Shown here: piece after piece, positions 50,539 to 58,082 of the stretch
How positions within the stretch are numbered: the stretch's first letter is position 1
How the letters are laid out: every line of letters starts with the position of its first letter
Assembly (NCBI RefSeq): GCF_015712065.1
Contig: NZ_JACFYZ010000005.1
Span: 248,001 to 312,000, forward strand
Direction: 5' to 3'
Source of the DNA: Ectopseudomonas chengduensis
Lineage (GTDB): Bacteria > Pseudomonadota > Gammaproteobacteria > Pseudomonadales > Pseudomonadaceae
Length of the DNA stretch: 64,000 bases
Program-made: the position numbers and the translations under genes
Notes under the pieces: model-generated
What the model saw: only the letters and a program-made list of their open reading frames with translations
What the model was told of the DNA's origin: nothing
Database searches by the model: none

Positions 50539-51855
50539 ATGTCTCATCGCTTCCGCCCCACCTGCCTGGCCCTGGCCCTCGGGCTGCTGCTCGGCGCTCC
50601 AGCCCTGCACGCCGCCGAGCCTGCCCCCGCGCCGGCAGCGGCGGCAAGCGGCAAGGCTCCGTTGCCGCTGGATGATCTGCGCACCTTCGCCGAGGTGATG
50701 GACCGCATCAAGGCAGCCTACGTCGAGCCGGTGAGCGACAAGACCCTGCTGGAGAATGCCATCAAGGGCATGCTCAGCAACCTCGACCCGCACTCGGCCT
50801 ACCTCGAGCCGGAAGCCTTCGCCGAACTGCAGGAAAGCACCAGCGGCGAGTTCGGCGGCCTGGGCATCGAGGTCGGCATGGAGGATGGCTTCGTCAAGGT
50901 GGTCTCGCCCATCGACGATACGCCGGCATCGAAGGCCGGCATCCAGCCCGGCGACCTGATCGTCAAGATCGACGGCCAGCCGACCAAGGGTCTGTCGATG
51001 ATGGAAGCAGTGGACAAGATGCGCGGCAAGGCCGGTAGCACGATCGAGCTGACGCTGGTGCGTGATGGCGGTCGCCCGTTCGACCTGACCCTGACCCGCG
51101 CGGTGATCAAGGTGCGCAGCGTGAAGAGCCAGATGCTCGAAGACGGCTACGGCTATCTGCGTATCTCGCAATTCCAGGTCAATACCGGCGAAGAGGTCGG
51201 CAAGGCGCTGACCAAACTGCGCCAGGACAACGGCAACAAGAAACTGCGCGGCCTGGTCATGGACCTGCGCAACAACCCGGGCGGCGTGCTGCAGGCAGCC
51301 GTGGAAGTCACCGACCACTTCCTCAAGAGCGGCCTGATCGTCTACACCGAAGGCCGCCTGGCCAATTCCGAACTGCGTTTCAACGCCGACCCGGCCGACG
51401 CCAGCGAAGGCGTACCGCTGGTGGTGCTGATCAATGGCGGCAGCGCCTCTGCTTCGGAGATCGTCGCCGGTGCGCTGCAGGATCACAAACGCGCTGTACT
51501 GATGGGCACCGACAGCTTCGGCAAGGGTTCGGTACAGACCGTACTGCCGCTGAACAACGACCGCGCGCTGAAGCTGACCACCGCCCTGTATTTCACGCCC
51601 AACGGCCGCTCGATCCAGGCTCAGGGCATCGTCCCGGACATCGAAGTGGCGCGCGCCAAGCTCACCCGCGAGCAGGACAGTGAAGGCATCAAGGAAGCCG
51701 ACCTGCAGGGCCACCTGGGCAATGGCAACGGCGGCGCTGATCGCCCGAGCAAGGCTGCCCAGGCAGCACGCGCCGAGCGCCCGCAGGACGACGACTACCA
51801 GCTGAGCCAGGCCCTCAACCTGCTCAAGGGCCTGAGCGTTACACGCGGCAACTGA
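50539..51855 (+). CDS. ctpA: C-terminal processing protease (S41 family)
   Basis: A 438-residue periplasmic serine protease. A signal peptide ends near residue 28 (GLLLGAPALHAA). A PDZ domain follows at about 105-175 (FGGLGIEVGMEDGFVKVVSP, ASKAGIQPGDLIVKIDG), then the catalytic domain with the serine in NGGSASASEIVAGAL near 310 and the lysine in FGKGSVQTVLP near 335. The C-terminal tail is charged. In P. aeruginosa CtpA degrades murein hydrolases with an LbcA adaptor; that is family knowledge. A strong terminator follows. Confidence 0.95.
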   Translation: MSHRFRPTCLALALGLLLGAPALHAAEPAPAPAAAASGKAPLPLDDLRTFAEVMDRIKAAYVEPVSDKTLLENAIKGMLSNLDPHSAYLEPEAFAELQESTSGEFGGLGIEVGMEDGFVKVVSPIDDTPASKAGIQPGDLIVKIDGQPTKGLSMMEAVDKMRGKAGSTIELTLVRDGGRPFDLTLTRAVIKVRSVKSQMLEDGYGYLRISQFQVNTGEEVGKALTKLRQDNGNKKLRGLVMDLRNNPGGVLQAAVEVTDHFLKSGLIVYTEGRLANSELRFNADPADASEGVPLVVLINGGSASASEIVAGALQDHKRAVLMGTDSFGKGSVQTVLPLNNDRALKLTTALYFTPNGRSIQAQGIVPDIEVARAKLTREQDSEGIKEADLQGHLGNGNGGADRPSKAAQAARAERPQDDDYQLSQALNLLKGLSVTRGN

Positions 51856-51871
51856 GCCAGCAGGCCATACG

Positions 51872-51905
51872 AAAAAGCCCGGACAACTGTCCGGGCTTTT
51901 TCTTT
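51872..51905 (+). terminator. Rho-independent terminator of ctpA
   Basis: A stem AAAAGCCCGGACA/TGTCCGGGCTTTT then TCTTT, 16 bases after the stop. Confidence 0.88.
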
Positions 51906-51915
51906 GGCGAAGCCC

Positions 51916-51996
51916 GTAGGGTGCGCCGTGCGCACCTAGGCTGGCACCAGCGTCACGGCTGGTGCGCACGGCCTAGGCGGCACCGCGACACCCTAC
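51916..51996. repeat. REP-like pair (GTAGGGTGCGCC type)
   Basis: Inverted GTAGGGTGCGCCGTGCGCAC and ...GCGACACCCTAC with an internal GGCTGGCACCAGC/GGCTGGTGC hairpin, between ctpA and the first solute-binding-protein gene. Confidence 0.65.
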
Positions 51997-52000
51997 GGTT

Positions 52001-52756
52001 TTACAGATAGTTCTCGGTAATGTCGTCGATGAAGCCTTCGCTGCGCAGCTCATCCAGAGCCTTCTGCAGACGCTGCACCACCTCGTCCGGGGTATCCTTG
52101 TTCAGCGCCAGGTACAGCTCGGCATCCCTGAAACGCAGCACGGTATTGAGGCCGGTGACGTCTTCCTGCTTGGCCAGATAACGCCCCACCGGGTCGGTGG
52201 TGGCCCACAGGTCGATTTGCCCGCGCACCAGCTTCTTCACGTTCTCCTGGTCACGCAGGGCGTTGATCGGCTCCAGGCCCTGGCTCTCCAGATTCTGGCT
52301 GACCGCATCGTTCTTGTAGGCACCGATGCGATATTTGGCAGCGTCCTGCAGAGTCGACACCTTGATGTCGTTACCCGGCGCGGCGAGCAACACCCAGCCG
52401 GTCTTGGCGATCGGGCCGACCCATTTGAACAGCGGCTTGCGCTCCTCGGTATAGGTGGTGGAGAACAGCCCGTAGTTGGGTTTTTCCAGCGTCAGGCGAT
52501 AGAGGCGATCCCAGGGAAAACGCAGGGTCAGGGTGTAGTCGATGCCGGCACGCTTGAACATCTCGCGCACGATGTCGGCACTGATGCCATCGATACCGTC
52601 GTCACGGGCGAAGTTCTTGTCGTCCACCGCCATGTTGAAGGGCGGGAAATTCTCGGTCAGCAGCACCACCTTGTAATCCTGGGGCAACTCCGCGTACGCG
52701 GAACCGCAGAGCATGAACAAGGTGACAAACAGGCTTTTCTTCAGAGTATTCAGCAT
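52001..52756 (-). CDS. Periplasmic solute-binding protein (SBP family 3), paralogue 1
   Basis: A 251-residue exported protein: signal peptide (SLFVTLFMLCGSAYA, cleavage after residue ~22), then a family 3 solute-binding fold with YKVVLLTENFPPFNMAVDDK, LTLRFPWDRLY, LFKWVGPIAKT, YRIGAYKNDAVSQ and GQIDLWATTDP. No permease or ATPase gene is adjacent. An in-frame ATG six codons upstream is possible. It is the third of three tandem paralogues in transcription order and most similar to the middle one. Ligand unknown; amino-acid-like solutes are typical. Confidence 0.87.
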   Translation of the reverse strand: MLNTLKKSLFVTLFMLCGSAYAELPQDYKVVLLTENFPPFNMAVDDKNFARDDGIDGISADIVREMFKRAGIDYTLTLRFPWDRLYRLTLEKPNYGLFSTTYTEERKPLFKWVGPIAKTGWVLLAAPGNDIKVSTLQDAAKYRIGAYKNDAVSQNLESQGLEPINALRDQENVKKLVRGQIDLWATTDPVGRYLAKQEDVTGLNTVLRFRDAELYLALNKDTPDEVVQRLQKALDELRSEGFIDDITENYL

Positions 52757-52889
52757 AAGACGTACCGCTCGCATGATTTTGGTTATGGCTAGCGACATCC
52801 TTGCATGGGCCTGAGCCCGGTCATTGGCACTCAGTGGCTTTGCCATCCATGGCAAGCGACCGGCTCGTGGCCGGTCGCGTGTTCGGTGC

Positions 52890-53645
52890 TTACAGGTAGT
52901 TGTTCAGCGTCTCGTCGACAAAGCCTTCGGCGCGCATCTGATCCAGCGCTGCCTGTAGCTTGGCAACGATCTCGTCAGGCATTTCCTTGTTCAGCGCCAG
53001 GTAAAGCTCGGCACTGTCGAAGCGCAACACGGTGCGCAGACCGGAGATACCCTCCTGCTTGGCCAGGTAGCGGCCGGCAGGATCACCGGTGGCCCATAGA
53101 TCGATCTGCCCGGCCATCAGCTTGCGGGCATTTTCCTGGTCACGCAATGAGGTGCTGTGCTCCACACCCTTGTCGACCAGATACTCGGAGATGGCGTCGC
53201 CCTTGTAGGCCCCAATGCGATACTGCTTGGCCTCATCCAGGCTGGCCAGGTTGATCGAACTGTCACCCTTGGCCAGCATTACCCAGTCATCAGGACCGAT
53301 CGGGCCAACCCACTTGAACAGTTGCTCACGCTCCGGCAGGCGCGCGGTGACGAACACGCCGTAGTTCGGTTTTTCCAGGGCCAGCTTGTAGATACGATCC
53401 CAGGGGAAACGCAGGGTCAGGCTGTACTTGACCCCGGCACGCTTGAACATCTCTCTGACCACATCCACGGCGATGCCATCGATATTGTCTTCCTGAGCGA
53501 AGTTCTTGCCGTTGATCGCCATGTTGTAAGGCGGGAAATTCTCGGTCAGCAGGACCACGCTGTAGTTCGGGTCCACTTCGGCGCGCACCGCGCCAGCGAG
53601 CACCATAAGGGTGCCAGCGAACGCGATTAGCAGACGTTTGAACAT
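52890..53645 (-). CDS. Periplasmic solute-binding protein (SBP family 3), paralogue 2
   Basis: A 251-residue paralogue of its neighbour: signal peptide ending near residue 22 (LAGAVRA), then YSVVLLTENFPPYNMAINGK, LTLRFPWDRIYKL, LFKWVGPIGPDD, YRIGAYKGDAISEY and GQIDLWATGDP. The same number of residues as paralogue 1 and a near-identical C-terminal NYL end point to recent tandem duplication. The gap to paralogue 1 is 133 bp and to paralogue 3 84 bp, with no clear terminator between them. Confidence 0.88.
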   Translation of the reverse strand: MFKRLLIAFAGTLMVLAGAVRAEVDPNYSVVLLTENFPPYNMAINGKNFAQEDNIDGIAVDVVREMFKRAGVKYSLTLRFPWDRIYKLALEKPNYGVFVTARLPEREQLFKWVGPIGPDDWVMLAKGDSSINLASLDEAKQYRIGAYKGDAISEYLVDKGVEHSTSLRDQENARKLMAGQIDLWATGDPAGRYLAKQEGISGLRTVLRFDSAELYLALNKEMPDEIVAKLQAALDQMRAEGFVDETLNNYL

Positions 53646-53729
53646 GACATTTCTCTTTCTATGAAAAGGCAGACCACCTCAGGATAACCGCCACGCCCTC
53701 CCCGGCCCAGCGATTACTGGCAGTGTGCC

Positions 53730-54464
53730 TCAGTAGCGCGCCTCGATACTCCTCAACGCACCCTCGGCCCGCAGCGAGTCCAGTGCACTTTGCAACTTCT
53801 GCACCAGCTCGTCAGGAGTCTGCAGGTTGAGCGCCAGGTAGAGATCGGCAGTGTGCAGATTCTGCACCACCTTGAGATTCTCCAGGCCCTCCTGGCGCGC
53901 GACGAAACGCCCCGCCTGATTGGAGGTAACCCATAAATCGATCTGGCCCCTTTCCAGCTTCTTGACGTTCTCGCTGTCACGCAATGCCGTCTGTACCTCC
54001 AGACCACGATCGAGCAGGAACTGGGTCTTGGCATCACCTTTATAGCCACCGATACGGTAACGCCGTGCATCGTCGAGACTGTTCAACTGGATCGAACTGT
54101 CACCCTTGCTGAATAGCACCCATTCGTTGCTGGCGATCGGCCCCACCCACTTGAACAGCCCTTCACGCTCTGCGGTACGCGCGGTGGAAAACAGCCCGTA
54201 GCCCGCATCGTCCAGCGTCTGCTGGTAAACACGCTGCCAGGGGAAGCGCAAGATCTGCTGGCACTGGACCTGAGCACGCTCGCACACCGCGCGCAGGATG
54301 TCCGAGCTGATGCCCGTCACGCCATCGTCACGGGCATAGTTGGTGCCGGCGACCGACATGTTGAAGGGGGGCAGATTCTCCGTGAGCAGCACCAGCGGTT
54401 CAGCGCGCGCGAGGCTGAGGCCACACGCCAGGGCCAGTATGGTCACGAATCGAAGAAGGAACAT
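53730..54464 (-). CDS. Periplasmic solute-binding protein (SBP family 3), paralogue 3
   Basis: A 244-residue, more diverged paralogue and first in transcription order. The signal peptide is FVTILALACGLSLARA, followed by LVLLTENLPPFNMSVAGTNY, ILRFPWQRVYQQ, LFKWVGPIASNE, YRIGGYKGDAKTQ and GQIDLWVTSNQ. It has an extra cysteine pair (CERAQVQC near residue 67-74) that the other two lack, which may form a disulfide. The start at 54464 puts the signal peptide at the N-terminus; an upstream in-frame start at 54503 adds a non-signal leader. No transporter genes are adjacent. Confidence 0.86.
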   Translation of the reverse strand: MFLLRFVTILALACGLSLARAEPLVLLTENLPPFNMSVAGTNYARDDGVTGISSDILRAVCERAQVQCQQILRFPWQRVYQQTLDDAGYGLFSTARTAEREGLFKWVGPIASNEWVLFSKGDSSIQLNSLDDARRYRIGGYKGDAKTQFLLDRGLEVQTALRDSENVKKLERGQIDLWVTSNQAGRFVARQEGLENLKVVQNLHTADLYLALNLQTPDELVQKLQSALDSLRAEGALRSIEARY

Positions 54465-54651
54465 GGGGACTCCGTGTCGGAAAGTTCGGCAAGGGAATGC
54501 CATCCGCCAGAAGCAGAGGCATAGGATTCAGGAATGGCGGGAGATTTTAGCCGCATCGCTGGCACTTTGCCGTCGACTCGCCCGCAGCTTTCGTTACCGG
54601 CTCTGTCGAGCGATCAACGGGCCACGAGCGTGGCCCGAACAGGCCGGAGCC

Positions 54652-55422
54652 TTAGCGCACCACGATACCGCGACTGGCCAAATAGGCCTTGGCTTCCGGC
54701 ACGGTGTACTCGCCGAAGTGGAAGATGCTCGCGGCCAGCACGGCATCGGCCTTGCCTTCGAGGATGCCGTCGGCCAGGTGCTGCAGGTTACCGACGCCAC
54801 CAGAGGCGATCACCGGCACGCGCACGGCCTCGCTGATGGCGCGGGTCACACCGAGGTCGTAACCGCTCTTCACACCGTCCTGATCCATGCTGGTCAGCAG
54901 GATCTCACCGGCGCCCAGGTCTTCCATCTTGCGCGCCCACGCCACGGCATCCAGGCCGGTCGGCTTGCGCCCGCCATGGGTGAAGATCTCCCAGCGGCCC
55001 GGCTCACCCGGCGCAGACACACGCTTGGCGTCGATGGCGACGACGATGCACTGCGAGCCGAAACGCGCGGCAGCCTCGCCGACGAACTCGGGATTGAACA
55101 CCGCAGCGGTGTTGATCGACACCTTGTCGGCGCCGGCATTGAGCAGGTTGCGAATGTCCTGCACCGTACGCACGCCGCCACCGACGGTCAGCGGGATGAA
55201 CACCTGGCTGGCCATGCGCTCGACGGTGTGCAGGGTGGTGTCGCGGCCATCGACGCTGGCGGTAATGTCGAGGAAGGTGATCTCGTCGGCGCCCTGCTCA
55301 TCGTAGCGGCGAGCGATCTCCACCGGATCACCGGCGTCGCGGATGTTCTCGAACTTGACGCCCTTGACCACGCGGCCGTTGTCCACGTCGAGGCAGGGGA
55401 TAATGCGTTTAGCCAGTGCCAT
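54652..55422 (-). CDS. hisF: Imidazole glycerol phosphate synthase, cyclase subunit
   Basis: A 256-residue (beta-alpha)8 barrel that uses ammonia from HisH to make imidazole glycerol phosphate and AICAR. Catalytic aspartates are in [16 protein letters not shown] (D11) and VSINTAAVF...[11 protein letters not shown] (near 130). The phosphate loops [14 protein letters not shown] and [13 protein letters not shown] are intact. It lies 252 bp after hisA, a gap filled by a REP pair and a MITE-like repeat, whereas the other his genes here are nearly contiguous. It is last in the hisB-hisH-DUF2164-hisA-hisF order. Confidence 0.97.
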   Translation of the reverse strand: MALAKRIIPCLDVDNGRVVKGVKFENIRDAGDPVEIARRYDEQGADEITFLDITASVDGRDTTLHTVERMASQVFIPLTVGGGVRTVQDIRNLLNAGADKVSINTAAVFNPEFVGEAAARFGSQCIVVAIDAKRVSAPGEPGRWEIFTHGGRKPTGLDAVAWARKMEDLGAGEILLTSMDQDGVKSGYDLGVTRAISEAVRVPVIASGGVGNLQHLADGILEGKADAVLAASIFHFGEYTVPEAKAYLASRGIVVR

Positions 55423-55433
55423 ACGGAGCTCCC

Positions 55434-55496
55434 GTAGGGTGGGTGCAACCCACCGATAAAGATTGCGTCAATTGCGGCGGGTTTCACCCGCCCTAC
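55434..55496. repeat. REP pair (GTAGGGTGGGTGCAACCCACC-like) in the hisA-hisF gap
   Basis: GTAGGGTGGGTGCAACCCAC and GGCGGGTTTCACCCGCCCTAC-like inverted units lie upstream of hisF. They resemble the pair at 24869-24920. Confidence 0.78.
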
Positions 55497-55499
55497 GGC

Positions 55500-55678
55500 T
55501 TAACAGGCCGTTGAAAAACGTAGGCGAGGCAGCCAGTGCAATACCGATGGCGGCCCCACAAAAACAGCCGAAAAAGCGCAGTTTACGTGTTGTAAATGAG
55601 CATTTTGATCGGACTCGCGCACGAGGCTGTTTTTAACGCAGCAATGGCAACGCAGGTAGTTTTTCAACAGCCTGTTAA
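55500..55678. mobile_element. MITE-like structured repeat, copy 2
   Basis: A 179-bp element bounded by about 20-bp inverted ends (TTAACAGGCCGTTGAAAAAC and GTTTTTCAACAGCCTGTTAA, one mismatch). Inner arms are AAAAACAGCC/GGCTGTTTTT (55560-55569, 55625-55634) and TTTAC/GTAAA around a TGTAAATGAGCATT stretch shared with copy 1. It separates hisF from hisA and its right end supplies the hisA stop codon. A TTAA at each end could be a target duplication or part of the ends. No transposase is nearby. Confidence 0.75.
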
Positions 55679-56412
55679 CCCTTGAAGCTGTCGCAGAAGC
55701 TCTGCGCCTCGGCCACATCCAGGGTGCCTTCGTAGATCGCGCGGCCGGTGATGGCGCCGATGATGCCGGGCGAGCGCGCCAACAGCAGCTTCTCGATATC
55801 GCCGAGGTTGTGGATGCCGCCGGAGGCGATCACCGGAATGCGGCTGGCAGCGGCCAACGCGGCGGTGGCTTCGACGTTGCAGCCCTGCATCATGCCGTCT
55901 TTGGCGATGTCGGTATAAACGATGGCAGACACGCCATCGGCCTCGAAGCGCTTGGCCAGATCGGTAGCCTGCACGCTGGACACTTCCGCCCAGCCGTCGG
56001 TGGCGACGAAACCGTCCTTGGCGTCCAGGCCGACGATGACCTTGCCGGGGAAGGCCTTGCACGCCTCGGTGACGAACTCCGGCTCTTTCACGGCCTTGGT
56101 GCCGATGATCACGTAGCTGACGCCAGCCCGCACGTAGTGCTCGATGGTTTCCAGGGTACGGATGCCGCCGCCGATCTGGATCGGCAGGGTCGGGTAGCGC
56201 TTGGCGATGGCGGTGACCACTTCGCCGTTGACCGGCTGCCCTTCGAATGCGCCGTTCAGGTCGACCAGATGCAGACGACGGCAGCCACCCTCGACCCATT
56301 TGGCAGCCATGCTCACCGGGTCATCGGAAAACACCGTGGAGTCTTCCATACGGCCCTGACGCAGACGCACGCAGGCGCCGTCCTTCAGATCGATAGCGGG
56401 GATAATCAGCAT
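55675..56412 (-). CDS. hisA: Phosphoribosyl-formimino-AICAR-phosphate isomerase
   Basis: A 245-residue (beta-alpha)8-barrel isomerase, fourth step of histidine synthesis. Visible motifs are [20 protein letters not shown] at the N-terminus (catalytic D8), [20 protein letters not shown] near 78-97, [19 protein letters not shown] near 125 and [14 protein letters not shown] near 200. The C-terminus ends FKG and the TAA stop is formed by the terminal TTAA of the MITE-like repeat. It follows the DUF2164 gene by 37 bp. Confidence 0.97.
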   Translation of the reverse strand: MLIIPAIDLKDGACVRLRQGRMEDSTVFSDDPVSMAAKWVEGGCRRLHLVDLNGAFEGQPVNGEVVTAIAKRYPTLPIQIGGGIRTLETIEHYVRAGVSYVIIGTKAVKEPEFVTEACKAFPGKVIVGLDAKDGFVATDGWAEVSSVQATDLAKRFEADGVSAIVYTDIAKDGMMQGCNVEATAALAAASRIPVIASGGIHNLGDIEKLLLARSPGIIGAITGRAIYEGTLDVAEAQSFCDSFKG

Positions 56413-56449
56413 CGGTTGAACCTGCTCAAGTTTGAATTCGGTAAGGCGC

Positions 56450-56704
56450 TCAGCTCTTTTCGAGCGCCCAGAGGTCGCTCTCGATGCTTTCGAACCTGTC
56501 TTTCAGGTGCGCCTGCACATCGAGAATCGCCTTGTTGTAATAGTGCGGCGCCAGCTCGCGGGTGATCTGGTCGAGGACTTCCTGCACTTCGAAGGTGCCC
56601 AGCTGCAGCTCGAAACGCTCATCGAGAAAGTGCTTCAGCATCAGCAGCGCGGCCTGCTCCTGGGCAGGCTCAAGCGCGAGACTGGGGACCTTGCTGCGGG
56701 CCAT
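56450..56704 (-). CDS. DUF2164-family small protein in the his operon
   Basis: An 84-residue, mostly helical protein of the DUF2164 family ([20 protein letters not shown] then [14 protein letters not shown]-like region near 55-70). It is wedged between hisH and hisA: its ATG overlaps the hisH TAA by one base (TAATG), which implies translational coupling. It is absent from enterobacterial his operons but, from memory, common at this place in Pseudomonas. Function unknown. Confidence 0.87.
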   Translation of the reverse strand: MARSKVPSLALEPAQEQAALLMLKHFLDERFELQLGTFEVQEVLDQITRELAPHYYNKAILDVQAHLKDRFESIESDLWALEKS

Positions 56705-57342
56705 TACCAGCGCCCATCCCAGGCGGCGAAGTTCTGCAGCAGCTGCAGGCCATGGGTATGGCTCTTCTCCGGGTGGAACTGCACGGCGAAGCGCGAGCCC
56801 TCGGCCAGTGCGGCGGCGAAGTCCTTGCCGTAGTGGCCGCGACCGACCACCTGTTGCGGCTTGCCGGCCTCGATGTAGTAGCTGTGCACGAAGTAGAAGC
56901 GCGCATTGTCCGGGATGTCGTGCCACAGCGGGTGTTTGACCGCCTGCGCCACTTCGTTCCAGCCCATGTGCGGCACCTTCAGACGCTCGCCATCCTCGGT
57001 CAGGTCCTTGCCGAAGAAGCGTACCTGGCCGGGGAACAGACCGATGCAATCGACGCCGTCGTTCTCCTCGCTGTGCTCGAGCAGCGCCTGCATGCCGACG
57101 CAGATACCGAGGAACGGACGGTCGGCGCTGACCTCGCGCACCAACTCGTCGAAGCCCAGGCGCCTGATCTCGGCCATGCAGTCGCGGATCGCACCGACAC
57201 CGGGGAACACCACGCGGTCGGCCTCGCGAATCACCTTGGCGTCCGAGGTCACCAGCACGCGGCCGGCACCTACATGCTCCAGCGCCTTGGCCACCGAGTG
57301 CAGGTTGCCCATGCCATAGTCGATTACGGCTACCGTCTGCAT
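56704..57342 (-). CDS. hisH: Imidazole glycerol phosphate synthase, glutaminase subunit
   Basis: A 212-residue class I glutamine amidotransferase that feeds ammonia to HisF. The catalytic cysteine is in [15 protein letters not shown] near residue 83, and the histidine and glutamate are in [15 protein letters not shown] near 192. The [13 protein letters not shown] stretch near 48 is typical. The hisB stop directly abuts its ATG (TAAATG), and the DUF2164 start overlaps its stop. Confidence 0.97.
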   Translation of the reverse strand: MQTVAVIDYGMGNLHSVAKALEHVGAGRVLVTSDAKVIREADRVVFPGVGAIRDCMAEIRRLGFDELVREVSADRPFLGICVGMQALLEHSEENDGVDCIGLFPGQVRFFGKDLTEDGERLKVPHMGWNEVAQAVKHPLWHDIPDNARFYFVHSYYIEAGKPQQVVGRGHYGKDFAAALAEGSRFAVQFHPEKSHTHGLQLLQNFAAWDGRW

Positions 57343-57936
57343 TTACAGGCAGCCCTTGGTCGACGGCATCTGCCCGGCCATGCGCGGGTCCAGTTCCACG
57401 GCCATGCGCAGCGCGCGGCCGAAGGCCTTGAACACAGTCTCGATCTGGTGGTGGGTGTTGTGCCCACGCAGATTGTCGATGTGTAGCGACACCAGCGCGT
57501 GGTTGACGAAGCCCTGGAAGAACTCCTGGAACAGATCGACATCGAAGTTGCCGACCACCGCACGGGTGAACGGCACGTGCATCTGCAGGCCCGGGCGACC
57601 GGAGAAGTCGATCACCACGCGCGACAGCGCTTCGTCCAGCGGCACATAGGAATGGCCGTAACGAGTCATGCCCTTCTTGTCGCCAATGGCCTTGGTGAAG
57701 GCCTGGCCGAGGGTAATGCCGACGTCCTCGACGGTGTGGTGGTCGTCGATATGCAGATCGCCCTTGCACTCGATATCGAGGTCGATCAGACCATGACGGG
57801 CGATCTGGTCGAGCATGTGCTCGAGAAAGGGCACACCGATATCGAAGCGCGCCTTACCGGTGCCATCCAGGTTGATCGAGACCTTGACCTGGGTCTCCAG
57901 GGTGTTGCGCTCGACGAATGCCGTACGTTCGGCCAT
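57343..57936 (-). CDS. hisB: Imidazoleglycerol-phosphate dehydratase
   Basis: A 197-residue monofunctional HisB with no histidinol-phosphatase domain. Manganese-binding repeats are [15 protein letters not shown] near 65-79 and [17 protein letters not shown] near 160-176, with [13 protein letters not shown] near 38-50 and NLRGHN near 154. The start at 57936 ([16 protein letters not shown]) fits family N-termini; an ATG four codons upstream is less likely. It is the first gene of the his operon here. A terminator upstream isolates it from the MFS gene. Confidence 0.97.
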   Translation of the reverse strand: MAERTAFVERNTLETQVKVSINLDGTGKARFDIGVPFLEHMLDQIARHGLIDLDIECKGDLHIDDHHTVEDVGITLGQAFTKAIGDKKGMTRYGHSYVPLDEALSRVVIDFSGRPGLQMHVPFTRAVVGNFDVDLFQEFFQGFVNHALVSLHIDNLRGHNTHHQIETVFKAFGRALRMAVELDPRMAGQMPSTKGCL

Positions 57937-58031
57937 CACCAGCTCCACGAATTACTAACGGAAAAAGGCCAGCATTATAGGCGTGCCGGGGCGGCAACGG
58001 CTACCGGCGATGGTCGGACGGGCAGAAACGA

Positions 58032-58067
58032 AAAAGCCCGCGCAGGCGCGAGGCCTGAGCGGGCTTT
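58032..58067 (-). terminator. Terminator of the OFA-type transporter gene
   Basis: AAAAGCCCGC and GCGGGCTTTT form the stem. On the minus strand it lies 15 bases after the transporter stop and is followed by TTTTTC. Confidence 0.82.
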
Positions 58068-58082
58068 TCCACAAGCACGGCG

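Noticed and set aside
52001-54503. Complete ABC-transporter operon
   Set aside because: Only binding proteins are present; the flanking genes are ctpA and hisF.
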